Positions 1 to 12,000 of a stretch of DNA of 64,000 nucleotides are shown here, in pieces; the stretch's first letter is position 1, and the number at the start of each line of letters is the position of its first letter. The notes under the pieces are model-generated. The model was given only the letters and a program-made list of their open reading frames with translations, was not told the DNA's origin and made no database searches. This stretch comes from Ruminococcus sp. (GTDB taxonomy: Bacteria > Bacillota > Clostridia > Oscillospirales > Ruminococcaceae). The position numbers and the translations under genes were made by a program. The DNA lies in contig JAFRXL010000022.1 in assembly GCA_017441505.1 (NCBI GenBank), positions 27,883 to 91,882 on the forward strand, in the 5' to 3' direction.

Positions 1-180
1 TTATTACTCATTGACCCGTAACGAGGGATACGCCGGAGAATACTTGCCGCTGAAAAGCGGTTTCCTCACCGGAGCTGACAGCCGCACTTCACATATCCCG
101 TCTGCACCGTCACACCGCCCCGATGCTCTCTGAAAGACTGAAGATAAGCTACTCTGACTGCTACGCCTTTAATATAACCT
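1..180 (-). ncRNA. T-box leader, 5' part (cut by window edge)
   Basis: Read on the minus strand, this stretch has the order of a T-box leader. An AGAGAG stem I start (126-131) is followed by stem-loops, then a hairpin with a GTTA core and CAATGAG tail at 7-27. The thrS T-box in this window has the same tail (CCCGTTA, then CCAATGAG). The T-box sequence itself and the antiterminator would lie left of base 1, so the regulated gene (an aminoacyl-tRNA synthetase, or an amino acid synthesis or transport gene) is not seen. The specifier codon cannot be read safely. Known family: these RNAs sense uncharged tRNA. Confidence 0.7.
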
Positions 181-187
181 ATAACAT

Positions 188-217
188 ATTATATACCAAA
201 GCTATCGGTTTTGTCAA
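188..217 (-). promoter_or_regulatory. Sigma-A promoter for the T-box leader
   Basis: Perfect TTGACA (212-217) and TATAAT (188-193) on the minus strand with an 18-nt spacer. It reads into the T-box leader, so transcription should start near base 180. Confidence 0.8.
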
Positions 218-252
218 GAGTCTTGAAGGATTCATTTTTCTGCCGGAAGAAA

Positions 253-1236
253 TCATTTTTTCACACGGCAGAGACTTGCCTCTCCGGAGCCGAGATGCCT
301 TATCTCGCCGTCGGGGAGTTCTATCATAAGGTTCGCATTATTATCTATCCCCAGAGCATTGCCGACCAGAGTTTCTCCGCCGACATTAGCTGTTATGAGT
401 TTGCCGGTAAGGTACTCTCTGCGGCGGTATTCAAACAGGAATTCGTGACTTTCTATCCTGTCCAGCCAGTATTCAAGCCTGTTGAGCACTTCCGCACAAA
501 GCTCATTGCGGTCGACTGCGATACCCGTCTCGTCCTCAATGGAAGAAGCTATAGATGAAAGCTCCTCCGGCATCACATCTCTGACACTGCGGACATTTAT
601 GCCGATACCTATGACAGCCATATCCAGTGACTTCATTTCAAGTCCGAGCGACGCTTCTGTCAGAATACCGCATATCTTGCGTTCATTCATGTACAGGTCG
701 TTCACCCACTTTATCTGCACTTCTCTGTCGATGAGCTTTTCAACAGCTTCGGCAACTGCTACTGCGGCTGTTGAGGTGATAAATCCTGCGTCCTCCAGAT
801 TTATTTCCGGACGTATTATTACACTCATATAAAGTCCTGTACCGGAAGGCGAAACGAAGGTCCTGCCAAGTCTGCCTCTGCCCATAGTCTGTTTTTCCGC
901 AATTATAACAGTCCCGTGAGCAGCTCCGGCTGTTCCCATTTCCTTAGCGGCGGAGTTTGTAGAATCTATCTCGTCATATACCCTTATGCTTTTTCCGAGA
1001 GACTTTGCAGTAAGTTTTGCGGAGATAAACTTCTCCGAAAGACGGTTATTATCAGCCGAAAGGCGATAGCCCTTTGAGGTCACTGATTCTATCGAATATC
1101 CGTCGGCTTCAAGCGACTTTACTGCTTTCCATACTGCATTTCTGCTTACTCCGAGTTTTTCAGCAAGTGCCGCACCGGATGAGTAACTGTCTTTATTTTC
1201 TGCGAGAGTCTTTAAAAGAGCTTCTTTCACACTCAT
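253..1236 (-). CDS. birA: Biotin-[acetyl-CoA-carboxylase] ligase / biotin repressor BirA
   Basis: Joins biotin to the biotin carrier protein through biotinyl-AMP; acts in the cytoplasm. The 327-aa length and two-part layout fit the bifunctional (group II) form. There is an N-terminal winged helix (about residues 15-60, with LGVSRNAVWKAVKSL), then the catalytic domain with the biotinyl-AMP loop GRGRLGR at 119-125 and KWVNDLY near 206. The start at 1236 is chosen because AGGGGG lies just upstream; an in-frame start 28 codons earlier has no ribosome site. The presence of the helix suggests it also represses biotin genes. None are in the window, so that role is inferred from the family. Confidence 0.95.
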   Translation of the reverse strand: MSVKEALLKTLAENKDSYSSGAALAEKLGVSRNAVWKAVKSLEADGYSIESVTSKGYRLSADNNRLSEKFISAKLTAKSLGKSIRVYDEIDSTNSAAKEMGTAGAAHGTVIIAEKQTMGRGRLGRTFVSPSGTGLYMSVIIRPEINLEDAGFITSTAAVAVAEAVEKLIDREVQIKWVNDLYMNERKICGILTEASLGLEMKSLDMAVIGIGINVRSVRDVMPEELSSIASSIEDETGIAVDRNELCAEVLNRLEYWLDRIESHEFLFEYRRREYLTGKLITANVGGETLVGNALGIDNNANLMIELPDGEIRHLGSGEASLCRVKK

Positions 1237-1262
1237 ATTTCTGTCCCCCTTTTCACCTGTAT

Positions 1263-1291
1263 ATTCTATCATAAGTATACAAAAAAGGCAA
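1263..1291 (-). promoter_or_regulatory. Promoter of birA
   Basis: TTGCCT (1286-1291), 17-nt spacer, TAGAAT (1263-1268) on the minus strand, a short distance before the birA start. Divergent from the promoter at 1397. Confidence 0.65.
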
Positions 1292-1396
1292 TAGGGAAGT
1301 GTACACATTATATTTCTCACGTTTTATCAGAGCATAAAACCTGCAAAAAACCGCATACCATTTTTTGTCATTTTGTCCATTTTTTTGCATTTTCTA

Positions 1397-1425
1397 TTGC
1401 ATATCTGTAAGCTATGTGTTATAAT
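1397..1425 (+). promoter_or_regulatory. Promoter of the FHA-phosphatase-kinase operon
   Basis: TTGCAT (1397-1402), 17-nt spacer, perfect TATAAT (1420-1425), about 65 nt before the first gene. No terminator or other clear promoter is seen until after 14.3 kb, so this may drive a very long transcript. Confidence 0.65.
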
Positions 1426-1492
1426 TATACTGATTTTATATACTTATTAATTGTATACTTTAAGTCTTATATATTCAGGAGGTCTTTTCTGA

Positions 1493-3001
1493 ATGAATAA
1501 TCTAAAGAAAATGTTTTCATTCAAAACGGTTTATTCCGAAAACAAAACCTTTCTCGTTTTTTCTATCGGAAGAAAAGAAGAGATAAATTATTCACAGGTG
1601 CAAATGCTTGAAAGTGATACTTTCCGCAGCTATTTCCTGCCTTTTCAATGCACTAAAACTGCAAGCACTAATAAAATAAGCTTCAATATAAGCGGTCTTA
1701 CTTCACTCTCAGAATACCTTAAAACTGAGATGAAACAGGAACAGTATTTTGAAATGATAGCCGGCATCCAGAAGATAATCTCTTTCTGCCAGAAATCCTA
1801 TCTTTCTTACGATAACCTGATATGCGACCCTAAATATATGTACTATCACAACACCCTTAAAAGGATACTGATGATATATATACCGCTAAAAAATCCGCAC
1901 TACGTCTGCGATAATATTCCCAAATGCCTTAAAAAGCTCCACAACAATGCCAAAAGCGTTATAATCACTGACGGCAACTACATGAATAAATACGAAAACT
2001 ATCTTGCAAGATTCGCTAATTCCGGAAACAAAAAAGGCACGAACTCTTTTTCACCCGATTCACTCCTGCATTTCTTCAACGAAAATGACGTAATAAATAA
2101 TAATGCTCCTGTCGCTCCTGTAAACTACGAACCGGAACCGGTAAAGAATGATTTCTCCATAAACAGCCAGATAATACCTGTTATCCCGTCCGGAGAGCTC
2201 AATAACGACATCCGCTCACAGATGTCCGGTCAGCATGAACGCATCGACTCTGATATAGAGAGAACTTCCAGTGCGACTGTGGTAAGGTCACGCAGAGATG
2301 AGGTCTTCCTCACAGACCAGTCCGGAAATAAATATACAATCCGCAACTTCCCGTTCACTATCGGAAGAAGCCGTGATAAGGACATGGTCATCCCACAGGA
2401 TACCGTATCCGGAAACCATGCAACCATAACCTCTGAAAACGGCAGATATTTCATAAACGACCATTCTTCCAACGGTACATACCTCAACGACGAAAACAAC
2501 AAAATTTCCTACTGCGAGATAAACAACGGCGATAAACTTTTCTTCGACAGCTTCTGCTACCTGTTCACAGTCGTAAAGGCAAACAGCGGCAATGAAGAGG
2601 ACGATTCTTCAAGAACTGTAATGGTTTCAAGAAGACGGCAGCCTGAACAGCAGCAGCCTGCTCCGGAAGCTCAGGCAGTCCAGTCTGCTCCGGAAACTAA
2701 TGAAGCTCCGGCCGTTCAGGAAGCTCCGGCATCTCAGAAAGCTCTTGCTTACCTAAAACGCATCTATGATGACCGTTTCATACGCATAATGGAGTATCCT
2801 TTCAGGGATGACGAGCTCCCCGGAGTTACCTTCTTTACTGAGGTCGTTAACAACCGTACTGCTATATTCCTTGAAAATGTCTCCTGCGGCACACTTGTAT
2901 TTGAAAACGCTCTCGTCGCAAAAGGAACAACAGTCGAGATATTCTCAGGCTGTACATTATTCATAGACTGTGTAAAGTATACTTTCATAATCGAAAACTG
3001 A
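1493..3001 (+). CDS. FHA-domain protein with DUF6382-like N-terminus
   Basis: The FHA domain lies at about residues 277-362, with the expected TIGRSRDKD, SGNHATI and NDHSSNGTYLN motifs that bind phosphothreonine. The first ~175 residues look like the DUF6382 region found before FHA domains in Firmicutes; its pattern (SYDNLICDPKYMYY) loosely recalls the pseudokinase fold of the type VII component EssB/YukC, which is inference. A Pro/Gln/Glu-rich linker (about 375-415) joins a second beta-rich C-terminal module. No signal peptide or membrane helix is visible, so it is probably cytosolic. It heads the operon with phosphatase and kinase genes and probably reads the kinase's phosphorylation marks. 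Start: ATG after AGGAGG with about 9-nt spacing. Confidence 0.8.
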   Translation: MNNLKKMFSFKTVYSENKTFLVFSIGRKEEINYSQVQMLESDTFRSYFLPFQCTKTASTNKISFNISGLTSLSEYLKTEMKQEQYFEMIAGIQKIISFCQKSYLSYDNLICDPKYMYYHNTLKRILMIYIPLKNPHYVCDNIPKCLKKLHNNAKSVIITDGNYMNKYENYLARFANSGNKKGTNSFSPDSLLHFFNENDVINNNAPVAPVNYEPEPVKNDFSINSQIIPVIPSGELNNDIRSQMSGQHERIDSDIERTSSATVVRSRRDEVFLTDQSGNKYTIRNFPFTIGRSRDKDMVIPQDTVSGNHATITSENGRYFINDHSSNGTYLNDENNKISYCEINNGDKLFFDSFCYLFTVVKANSGNEEDDSSRTVMVSRRRQPEQQQPAPEAQAVQSAPETNEAPAVQEAPASQKALAYLKRIYDDRFIRIMEYPFRDDELPGVTFFTEVVNNRTAIFLENVSCGTLVFENALVAKGTTVEIFSGCTLFIDCVKYTFIIEN

Positions 3002-3017
3002 TACAGGAGCCAACAGT

Positions 3018-3800
3018 ATGTTTATTTATTCTTATGTCACTACTGAGGGAATTGTCAAGAAAGTAAATCAGGATGCTCTTATGATAAAAACAGCCCGCCT
3101 TCACGGAAAAGAGATACTGTTCGCCGCTGTCTGCGACGGTATCGGAGGTCTTTCCGGCGGAGAGGATGCAAGCTCCTGCGTGATAAAGGCTGTGTCTGAC
3201 TGGTTCGAGACAGAGTGTGCGGAGCTCATAAAAAACGACAGCGATATACTCGAAATAAGAACAAGCCTCGATGAAAGACTTCATAAGATCAATGACGCTA
3301 TAAACGATGAATGTGCAAGAGGACGGGAAATGGGTACTACATTCACTTCTCTCCTTATAGATATGATCCACAATTCTGTACTTGTCGCCCATGTCGGTGA
3401 TACAAGACTGTACAGGATATACGATAAGAAGCTTGAGATCATCACCTCTGACCATTCAATTGTTGCAGAAGAAGTAAGAAGAGGCATCATCTCAGCGGAA
3501 TCTGCAAGATTCGATAAGCGTCAGAACCAGATAACCAACTGCATCGGTGCAGGAGAAACCGGCAGAATGTACGATTTTGCCATACAGTCCCCTGAGCAGA
3601 ACTGCGTTTATATGCTCTGCTCTGACGGATTCAGAAAAATGGTATCACCGGAGGAACTGCATCAGGCTCTTATGCCTTCGGCAAATCCGGATCAGAACGC
3701 TCTGCATTCTTCACTGGATCACCTCCTGAGCCTTAATATCGACCGCAAAGAAAGCGATAACATAACCGCTCTTGCAGTAATTCTTAAAGGAGATCGATAA
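3018..3800 (+). CDS. PP2C-family Ser/Thr protein phosphatase
   Basis: Metal-dependent phosphatase of the Stp1/PrpC type, which removes phosphate from Ser/Thr residues. All core motifs are present: NQDAL near residue 19, CDGIGG near 39-44, GTTFTSLL, AHVGDTRLYR, DHSIV, CSDGF and the final DNITALAV. At 260 aa it is the size of a lone catalytic domain, with no membrane helix. It sits 16 nt after the FHA gene and 3 nt before the kinase gene, so all three should be made together; it is the natural counterpart of that kinase. Start: ATG behind AGGAG. Confidence 0.95.
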   Translation: MFIYSYVTTEGIVKKVNQDALMIKTARLHGKEILFAAVCDGIGGLSGGEDASSCVIKAVSDWFETECAELIKNDSDILEIRTSLDERLHKINDAINDECARGREMGTTFTSLLIDMIHNSVLVAHVGDTRLYRIYDKKLEIITSDHSIVAEEVRRGIISAESARFDKRQNQITNCIGAGETGRMYDFAIQSPEQNCVYMLCSDGFRKMVSPEELHQALMPSANPDQNALHSSLDHLLSLNIDRKESDNITALAVILKGDR

Positions 3801-3803
3801 AAG

Positions 3804-5489
3804 ATGAGCACAAAAGCCAGACTTTTGGCAAATCGCTATGAAATAGAAAAAATTGCTGGTCGTGGCGGTACATCCGTTGTCTATAAAGCATACGATCTTC
3901 AGGCTGAAAGAGCCGTAAGAGCTATCAAAGAGATCAGCAAATCAAAATACGAAGAATACGATATGGCTAAACAGGAATCAGCCCTCATAAAAGAACTCTA
4001 CGAGGCTGACCAGTCCAACGCTTTCTTCCCTAACATAATCCACCGATTTGAAACAGACCACTACTTCTATATCGTTCAGGACTTCCTTGACGGCGAATCT
4101 ATGGGATATATGCTCGAAGCAGGTCCTATGCCGTATAAAATGTTCATAGAAGCGGCTAAACAGATATGCTCCTTCATGAAGTTCTTCCACAGCACCGGAC
4201 GTGTTCACAGTGACATGAAACCGGAAAATATCATGGTGCTCAAACCCGGAAAAGCCATGCTCGATAACGATGCGAAGATCAAGCTGAAATTCATAGATTT
4301 CGGTACAGCTATCCGTAACGCTACCGGTGTTACAGGATATACTCCGGAATATGCCGCTCCGGAGCAGTACCGCCAGTCTGAGCTCGATGAACGCACCGAT
4401 ATTTTCAATATGGGTGCGACCTTCTTCCACATGATACAGGGAAGAAAGCCGCTTAAAGTCCACGGCGATAACCGTATGCTCACAACTCAGGAAAGATTCA
4501 AGTTCGATAAGAATGTGAGTGCGGATATAAAGAGGATAATCCTCAAATGCGTTGCCGAAGACCCCAATAAACGCTACCGCTCGTGCGATGCTTTATACAG
4601 AGACCTATGCCGTGTTGAAAGACACTCAAATATCCGCTGGCTCTCTCTTTCAGCATCGCTCTGTATACTCTGTTTTGTCGCTGCCGGAATATCATCGCAT
4701 ATGGCAAATAAGCTCGACAGGCAGAACATAGCGGAAAAATATGCCTCCAACGTCAACAAAGGCAACTACGCCGAAGCCATAAAGCTCGATCATACCAACA
4801 GGGACGATATTTACTCAAAGCTTATTCAGGACTTCACTCAGGACAGTAAACTCGACCACGATGAGGATAATTTCATAATCAATGAGATAAAAAGTCCGGA
4901 TTCTATAAAGTCGGGCGACAGCAATTACGGTAAATGTATGTACGAGATAGCCAATGCCTACTGGCTTTACTATCTTCCATATGATGACAGTTCAAAGGAA
5001 TATACCGAGCTTGAACTCGAAAAAGCAAGAATAAATGCCTCTTATGAATGGTTTGAAAAAGCTGTTTCCAGCAGCGACCTCAAAGAATCTATGCCGGACG
5101 CTTATAAACGTGCCCAGATATTCCTTAATATAGGCAAATTCTACATAGATATAGACCGCATGGAAAAAGAGGGCACTGACAGCTCTGAATTCTATACCGA
5201 GATGTGGAACAATGTCGAAGAGATGTCAAAATATATTGATGAATCCAATGAAGTGGTCAGCGTGCGTGTGTGCCAGACTCTTATGAGCCTTATTTCAAGG
5301 TATTCATCAAAGTTCCACCAGAACGGCGTTGATTTCAGAAGTCAGGAAAAAATAATCGATAATATAAACAAAAAAGTCTATCTCAACGGCGAGATCAACT
5401 ATAACAACGATTACGCAAGAAGTCTTGCAGAGAGCTTCGACACAGAGGCTGTAAGACTAAAGCTTGAGATGGCTTATGCCGATGAATAG
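3804..5489 (+). CDS. Membrane Ser/Thr protein kinase, non-RD type
   Basis: Hanks-type kinase domain over about residues 10-270. The glycine loop is GRGGTSVVYKAYD, the catalytic lysine is in RAIKEI, the catalytic loop is HSDMKPEN near 135 and the metal motif IDFG near 164. The residue before the catalytic Asp is Ser rather than Arg, so this is a non-RD kinase, perhaps not needing activation-loop phosphorylation. One membrane helix (about 279-300) is followed by ~260 residues with TPR-like helical stretches. These lack the PASTA repeats usual in PknB/PrkC, so it probably senses something other than muropeptides. Fourth-gene neighbours and the secretion genes downstream suggest it controls that machine. 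Confidence 0.93.
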   Translation: MSTKARLLANRYEIEKIAGRGGTSVVYKAYDLQAERAVRAIKEISKSKYEEYDMAKQESALIKELYEADQSNAFFPNIIHRFETDHYFYIVQDFLDGESMGYMLEAGPMPYKMFIEAAKQICSFMKFFHSTGRVHSDMKPENIMVLKPGKAMLDNDAKIKLKFIDFGTAIRNATGVTGYTPEYAAPEQYRQSELDERTDIFNMGATFFHMIQGRKPLKVHGDNRMLTTQERFKFDKNVSADIKRIILKCVAEDPNKRYRSCDALYRDLCRVERHSNIRWLSLSASLCILCFVAAGISSHMANKLDRQNIAEKYASNVNKGNYAEAIKLDHTNRDDIYSKLIQDFTQDSKLDHDEDNFIINEIKSPDSIKSGDSNYGKCMYEIANAYWLYYLPYDDSSKEYTELELEKARINASYEWFEKAVSSSDLKESMPDAYKRAQIFLNIGKFYIDIDRMEKEGTDSSEFYTEMWNNVEEMSKYIDESNEVVSVRVCQTLMSLISRYSSKFHQNGVDFRSQEKIIDNINKKVYLNGEINYNNDYARSLAESFDTEAVRLKLEMAYADE

Positions 5490-5499
5490 GGAGAGATAA

Positions 5500-5952
5500 A
5501 TGGATTCTAATACATGGCGTGATATATCTCATATACTGCTTATATCCGGTATCGTCTTTCTGATACTGACCATTATTCTGGCTGTAAAATTCCAGCTGTT
5601 ATCTATGATAAAAGCTGAACTCAACCATAAAAAGAAAAAGATAAGTTCGGATAACAGAGATTACTTTGAATATGTTGAAAACAAAAACAGAAACAATATC
5701 GAAGCTATCTCCTCCTCTGAACGTTCAGGCTTCACTGAAAAAACAACAGCCGCAAGAAAAGCTGTTCCGCCGCCGGCAGTTGATGAAACTCCGGCAACGG
5801 TAGTCATATCATCAGCAAAGAAAAATGTGCAGCCTGCTAACATCGACGCTACAGTTTTGACCAGACGAAATAATGAGCAGAATGAAAATGAATTCATAAT
5901 AACCGAAAATATCATCGTTATACACGGTGATCCGAATATTGTTTCTGTCTGA
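5500..5952 (+). CDS. Small single-pass membrane protein, unknown
   Basis: 150 aa with one hydrophobic helix near the N-terminus (about residues 11-36, rich in Ile/Leu), then a lysine-rich segment and a charged, low-complexity tail of Ser, Thr, Ala and Asn. I do not recognise a family. The Lys-rich stretch after the helix suggests the tail lies in the cytoplasm. It starts 10 nt after the kinase and precedes the giant surface protein, so it belongs to the operon. The Thr-rich tail could be a target of the kinase next door, which is a guess. Confidence 0.75.
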   Translation: MDSNTWRDISHILLISGIVFLILTIILAVKFQLLSMIKAELNHKKKKISSDNRDYFEYVENKNRNNIEAISSSERSGFTEKTTAARKAVPPPAVDETPATVVISSAKKNVQPANIDATVLTRRNNEQNENEFIITENIIVIHGDPNIVSV

Positions 5953-6007
5953 TCTTTTCAGAACAGAAAACCAATGTATATCACTTAAAGGGTGGGTGTA
6001 TTTATTT

Positions 6008-9000
6008 ATGGAGCCAAAAAAACATATGCTTAGAAAGACCGCTGCTTTTGCTGCTGCACTTTCTTTCCTGTCTGCAACCAATCTGAACATAATGAATTCA
6101 GCTGCTGAATCATCAACTGTTAAAAAGCAGGCAATAGCTTCAACTGTAAAGGAGCTTAACAATAACGTGTCATCTGCACAGTCAGAGCAGTCCCCAAGTG
6201 CAGGCACTGCAAAATCTACTACAACGACAACAACTACTACCAGCACAACTACTACAACTACCACTACAACTACTACTGCACCGGTCACAAAATCAACTGA
6301 AATTCAGGTAGATATTGATGTGAACGGCGATTTCAACACTATGAATAATCTTACAGTTCATTATGCATCAGAACTGCAAAAAGAGCTTACAGGATTATCA
6401 CCATATATTTCTGTCGGCACAAAATGCAGTTATTCCAGATTGTATTATCCGCATAATGTCGTCACCATTACATATCCGGAAAATCTTGAAAGCACAGTTA
6501 AGAATAGAATAAACAATTTAAAGGTCGAAAAAATTGAGAATGAAACATATTATGCATACGGATATAGCATTGAACATGAACAGTGGGAGTGTAAACGCTA
6601 TTATAAACTGGAAGACTATTCTGAATTTGCAAAATTTAATATCCCAAACACTAATTTGAAGAAAAACGGTAATGACTCTTACGTCAGCGAGGACTATGAA
6701 TTTTCAGACAAATCTTTCACTGTTGAAAAAAGAGAATATTATCTTGATGATTTTTCCGGTATAAAACCGACCGGAAAAGTTACACTAAATTACCTGACTA
6801 TAAAGCTTAACGGAAAAGACCATGAAATAAAATCAGCAAAAGTTAATATAACATTGACATTCGATAATTGTTACATTGAAGATGGGAATATAAAGCTGTA
6901 CAGTAAGGAAATTAATTGTGAATGGAAGAATTTACAGAATGAAAAAATAACTATAAACTCAAAATCTGCAAACAATTTTATCATAGATAATAAATGGGAT
7001 GCTCCTATACCTATAGAATCTGAAAGTCAGACTATTGATATGGAAACCTTAGTAAAAAAATATACCGATTACTATGCAGACACAAATACCGATCCGCTGC
7101 CTAAAAATGGTGATATCACCTTTAATATCTATGCATCACCAAGCGAGATAGGTGCTCAGCGTATATTCCAGAATAGTGAAGGTGAAGAAGATACTTCATT
7201 AGAAGATACATATTCCTACAAGGTCGATCAGGATGACAATATAACTGTTCCATATGTTGTTAACAAAAACGGAAAAAATTACTACTTAGTGAGAGAAAGA
7301 TCATATATCCTCAAAAATACCGCCCTCCCCGACACCGGTGAAGATTCTCCAAATCGTGAATATCGTTCAGCAAAAACTTTTTCGGCGACAGAAATATGCA
7401 GCAATTTATTTTCAAATAACAGCCAAAGCTACTGTACTATAGATGCTCACGAAGATATAAACAACTTTTTTGTTGAACTCACATACAGAGAATTTCCGGA
7501 TACCGAAATAATTGATTCTGATCCTCTGATAAAACTGTTTGCAAACAGTCTTAACGGAACTATCAAGGATGATGTTATCTTTGCAAAAAGACCAGCTCCG
7601 ACCGGTGATGATAGTAAAAGATTAATATCCTTAAATCTCCCAGGATATGCCGGCCATGAAATAATAATAGTGGACGATGACAATAACAGCTCATCTGTAA
7701 AGGTAACGGCTGATGCGACCGATGCCACTGTCGGAAAAGCTGTATATGAAGTTAAGGACGATACTAAATTCGTAAAAGTTGTCCTCGTAAAGAAGATCGG
7801 CAATAAAGACGTGCCTGTTGATACTCAGCCTTTCTTCGTCTACTTCGATGACCACCAGCCTGAAATTATAATAAAAAACAATCCGAATAAATGGTCAAAT
7901 ACAAATAATTACAAAATTGAATTTACTGTAAATGATAAAGACGACCTCTCTTCTGTACATCCGCTTTTCTGTGCAGATGCAGAAAAAATAAAGAAGCTTG
8001 AAGAGCTGAAAGCTATCAAATATATCAGCATCCTCGAACAGGAAGGCAGTTCTACTCTTCCGCTGGTAACCTATGAGCATAGATTTAATATCCCTGATAC
8101 CATCGACGACCCAATAGATTCATATACTTTAAAAGCAGATGATCTGTCTCAGGAAGCTGAAAACAAACTCAATGTCACGCTCATAAAGAAGCTCGATGAA
8201 AAAGGAAATCCATATTTTACTGCCGAATTTTCTATGGCAGACAGTGCAGCTAAAGGTTACAGAGGTTATGTATATATTTATGCTGCCGCTGCTTCCGGAA
8301 TACCTGCAATCTTTGTGCCATCGGACAAAGAACCAAGGCATCAGGTGATGATCGATATTGCTGCCCCGACAGTTACAAGCATAACTGCAACAGTTGAAGA
8401 CAATAACCAGAACATAGAAAAATATTTAGAAAATGGTAAGAATATCAGGGTCAAAGCAGCAGCGACAGATAAATATGACGACTATCCATGCTGCGGTGTT
8501 GGTAAAAAAATCTATCATTTTAATGGTCAGACTATTACTAAAGAAAAAGATCAACTTGATGACGATGTGATATTTGAGGTAAGAAGCGATAACTGTAACG
8601 ACATCATCACGATAACAGTAGTTGACGGTGTCGGAAATTCTGATGATTTCTATTACTGCAATGATCCGGAAAACGGCAATGTTACAAAATATATATCAAA
8701 AGCTGAAAGAATAATCGTTGATAACATCTCTCCTTCAGAACCGGTATTAACAGCAGGCAAAGCCGATTTCACAGATGATAACAACACTCCTTTCCCACAT
8801 GATGACAAAAACTGGTATAAAAAATATGCTGATATATCGATCAAAGCAGAAGATGAAGGTGAAAGTGAAAACATTTCCGGCATAGCTGAACTGAGATTCA
8901 TTTTCAATAATACTGAAAAGAACATTACTGTAGATACACTTTGTGATCCGGATAATTACGGTTTCCCTTCGGCTGATATACTTGTAAGTGAACTTGCAAA

Positions 9001-12000
9001 AGATAATGCGTGCTATCTGTGCTTTGTTCAGGATGAGATAAACAGTTCAAGATACCTGCCGTACCTCAGAGACAAAAATTATCCTTCTGTCAATGTAAAA
9101 CTCACCGATTCCCCTATCAGTTTATATAACGACGGAAAATTTGAGTTGAAAATGCAGACTGCGGATAACTCCGGAAACGTAAGCCAACAGACTTCTATAG
9201 AAGTCTTCATCGACAATAACGCTCCGACTTCCGACGGAATATTTGAAAAGGGAAATGCGGAACACAGCGACAGGACTGATGATTCCATCCATATGTACAA
9301 ATACGGTACTTTCAGCAACCACAGGATACAGATCAAAGTGCCTGTTTCTGACGGTCAGGACACAGTACCTTCATCAGGCTACCGTGATGCCTATCTTACC
9401 GTAACTAAAAAGGACGGAACTGATGTAACATTCTTCTCAAATAAATTTGATAACGACTATGTTATATTCGAGCTGCCGGATAGTCTTGATGAAAATGAAG
9501 TTTTCTCCGGCACTATGACAGTGTGCGTATATGATAAAGTCGGAAATAAATCAGAGGTGACCGCTCTTGTATCACCTCAGCCAGACAGCAGTGAAGTCCT
9601 GATACTCGAAAGGGTCGCTCCTGTTATCCCCGATGCTCCGCAGCTGAAAGGCAATGACCGCTATACAGACGGCGAAGGTAAAATATGGTTCAGCAGTGAT
9701 GTTGCTTTAAGCTATAATATTTCCGATGCCGATTCCGGTCTTGCAAGAGCTCATATAATAAGAACTCACGAGGGCGAAGCTCCGGAAGCTCCTCAGGCCA
9801 AAGAATATACCGGCAAAAATGTTATCACATCAAGTGATGTGCATACCATATCCACAGCCTCCGGAAAAGACGGAAGATTCGATTTCAACGTCTACGCAGA
9901 GGATAACGCAGGCAATCATTCAGATAATTCATTCACGGTATATAAGGATACTTCAATACCTTATATCTACTCGTTCAGCTTCTCAGGACTTATAAAGAAC
10001 AGCGACAGCGAGATATGGTTCAATAAAGCTCCGGCTAAGTACGGACACTTCCATAACAGCGACTACATCATGACCGTAACTGTAAAAGATGACCTCGGAG
10101 CAAGCTCCGGTATAAAGAATATATACTGCGAGCTCTATAACGCTGACGGTTCATTGTTCAGGTCTTACGTATTCGATGCCTCATCATTCAGAAGTACGGG
10201 CGAGGCTGATACCTATTCTGCCGACTTCGCCGTACCTGAGGGATTCAAGGGCGATATAAGAGCATGGGCTGTCGATAACGTTGCTCACGAATCACAGAAA
10301 GCTTCACCTAACGGATTTATATCAGAGAACAGAAATACTCACGATAACGCCTCATACAGCCATGTGACCATAACTCTGCCTTCAACAACAAAACACGATA
10401 CCAGTGGCAGACCTCTGTATAATCAGAACGTTGAAGCTAAGATAGAGATAACTGATATTCATTCCGGTATCGAGCAGATCCGCTGGAGAACTTCCGATAC
10501 TCAGGACTGGATGGAGCTGAGAATAAACGCTGACGGAAATATCAGCGGAAACACTGAGGGCTGGGAAATACAGAAAAACGACAGGAATATCATCCAGAGC
10601 ATTTCTAAAAATATCATCGTATCAAAAGATGCTAACGACGATTTCATTCAGGTCGCTATGAAGGATAATTCCCAGAATATATCCGAAGCAGAGGCAAGAT
10701 TCAGCATTGATAAGCATAAGCCTGTCATAGCAGTTTCCGGAATCGAAAAGTCAGATCAGGTAAAATATTACAACACACATAAAACTGCTCATGTTGTCAT
10801 ATCTGAGCGAAATTTCGACTCTCCTTCTGTAAACGGAACTGTTGATACAAGATTTGCTGACGATAACCGTACCGATAAGAACTCAGACCAGTTCAGACAT
10901 ACAAGAGACCTTCCTTTCAATTCCGACGGACGTTACAATCTGAACATAACTGATACCGACCTCGCCGGAAATGCCTCCGATGCCTATGCATCCGGTACAT
11001 TCGTTATCGATACTATTGCTCCGAAAGCATCAGTAACTGTAAGAAAAGACAACGGAGTTACAGTCGCAAACGGAAAGAATACATACATTGAAAGTCCGGC
11101 ACAGGCAACAGTAGTTGTCGATGAGATAAACTTCGACCCCCAGCTCGTCAGCATAACCATAAACGGCAAAGCTTTCACACCAAGCGGCTGGAGCGGTACA
11201 AATTCTCATTCCGCTTCTATACCTGTGAGCTACTTTACAAATGACGGCTCATACACTATCTCTGTATCCGGCAAGGACCTTGCAGGAAATACTCTGAAAA
11301 CTACTGCCGTTTCGTTTACTGTCGATAAAAAAGAGCCTGAAATAAATATCACAGGTGTATCCTCAGCTAATAAGGACACCGTTGCTCCTGTTGTCAATAT
11401 CAAAGACAGCAACCTTGATTCTCAGAACGTAAAGGTATACAGAAATGGTCAGCCGCTGAAGCTCACAACAGAAAATAACGGTCAGACAGCTAAATACGAT
11501 GTAGACGGCAGCGGCAGCTTCATCACTGCTAACTGGGTCGAGGAAAACGATAACAGTGACATCAAAAAGAAGCTCGTATTCGATAACTTCCCGACCGACG
11601 AGGTTTTCGACGGTTCATACAGGATAGAGGTCGAAACTGCTGATAAAGCTGAAAACACATCCTCTGAAGATCTCGAATTCACTGTAAACAGACACGGTTC
11701 TGTATTTGCTGTGCAGAATGCGGAGGATATAAACGGAAAATATCTCAATAAAGCTCCTACTATCGTCATAACAGAGCGAAATGTAGACAAGCATAACTCC
11801 GACTCTGAAATAATCATAATAGTCGACAAGGGCTCAAATACAGTCAAGCTGACAGACAGAGAGTATGAAGTTTCCGAGCCTGTAGCTTTATCGGATAATT
11901 CGGGATATGAGTACACCTACACTATCCTTCCGGAAGTATTCGATCAGGACCTTAACTACAATATCTCTATACAGTCAGTCGATGCTGCCGGAAACAAGAA

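Noticed and set aside
5812-6288. Minus-strand frame with a Val-rich start opposite the poly-Thr tract
   Set aside because: It is only the complement of ACN codons (GTN = Val) and has no ribosome site.
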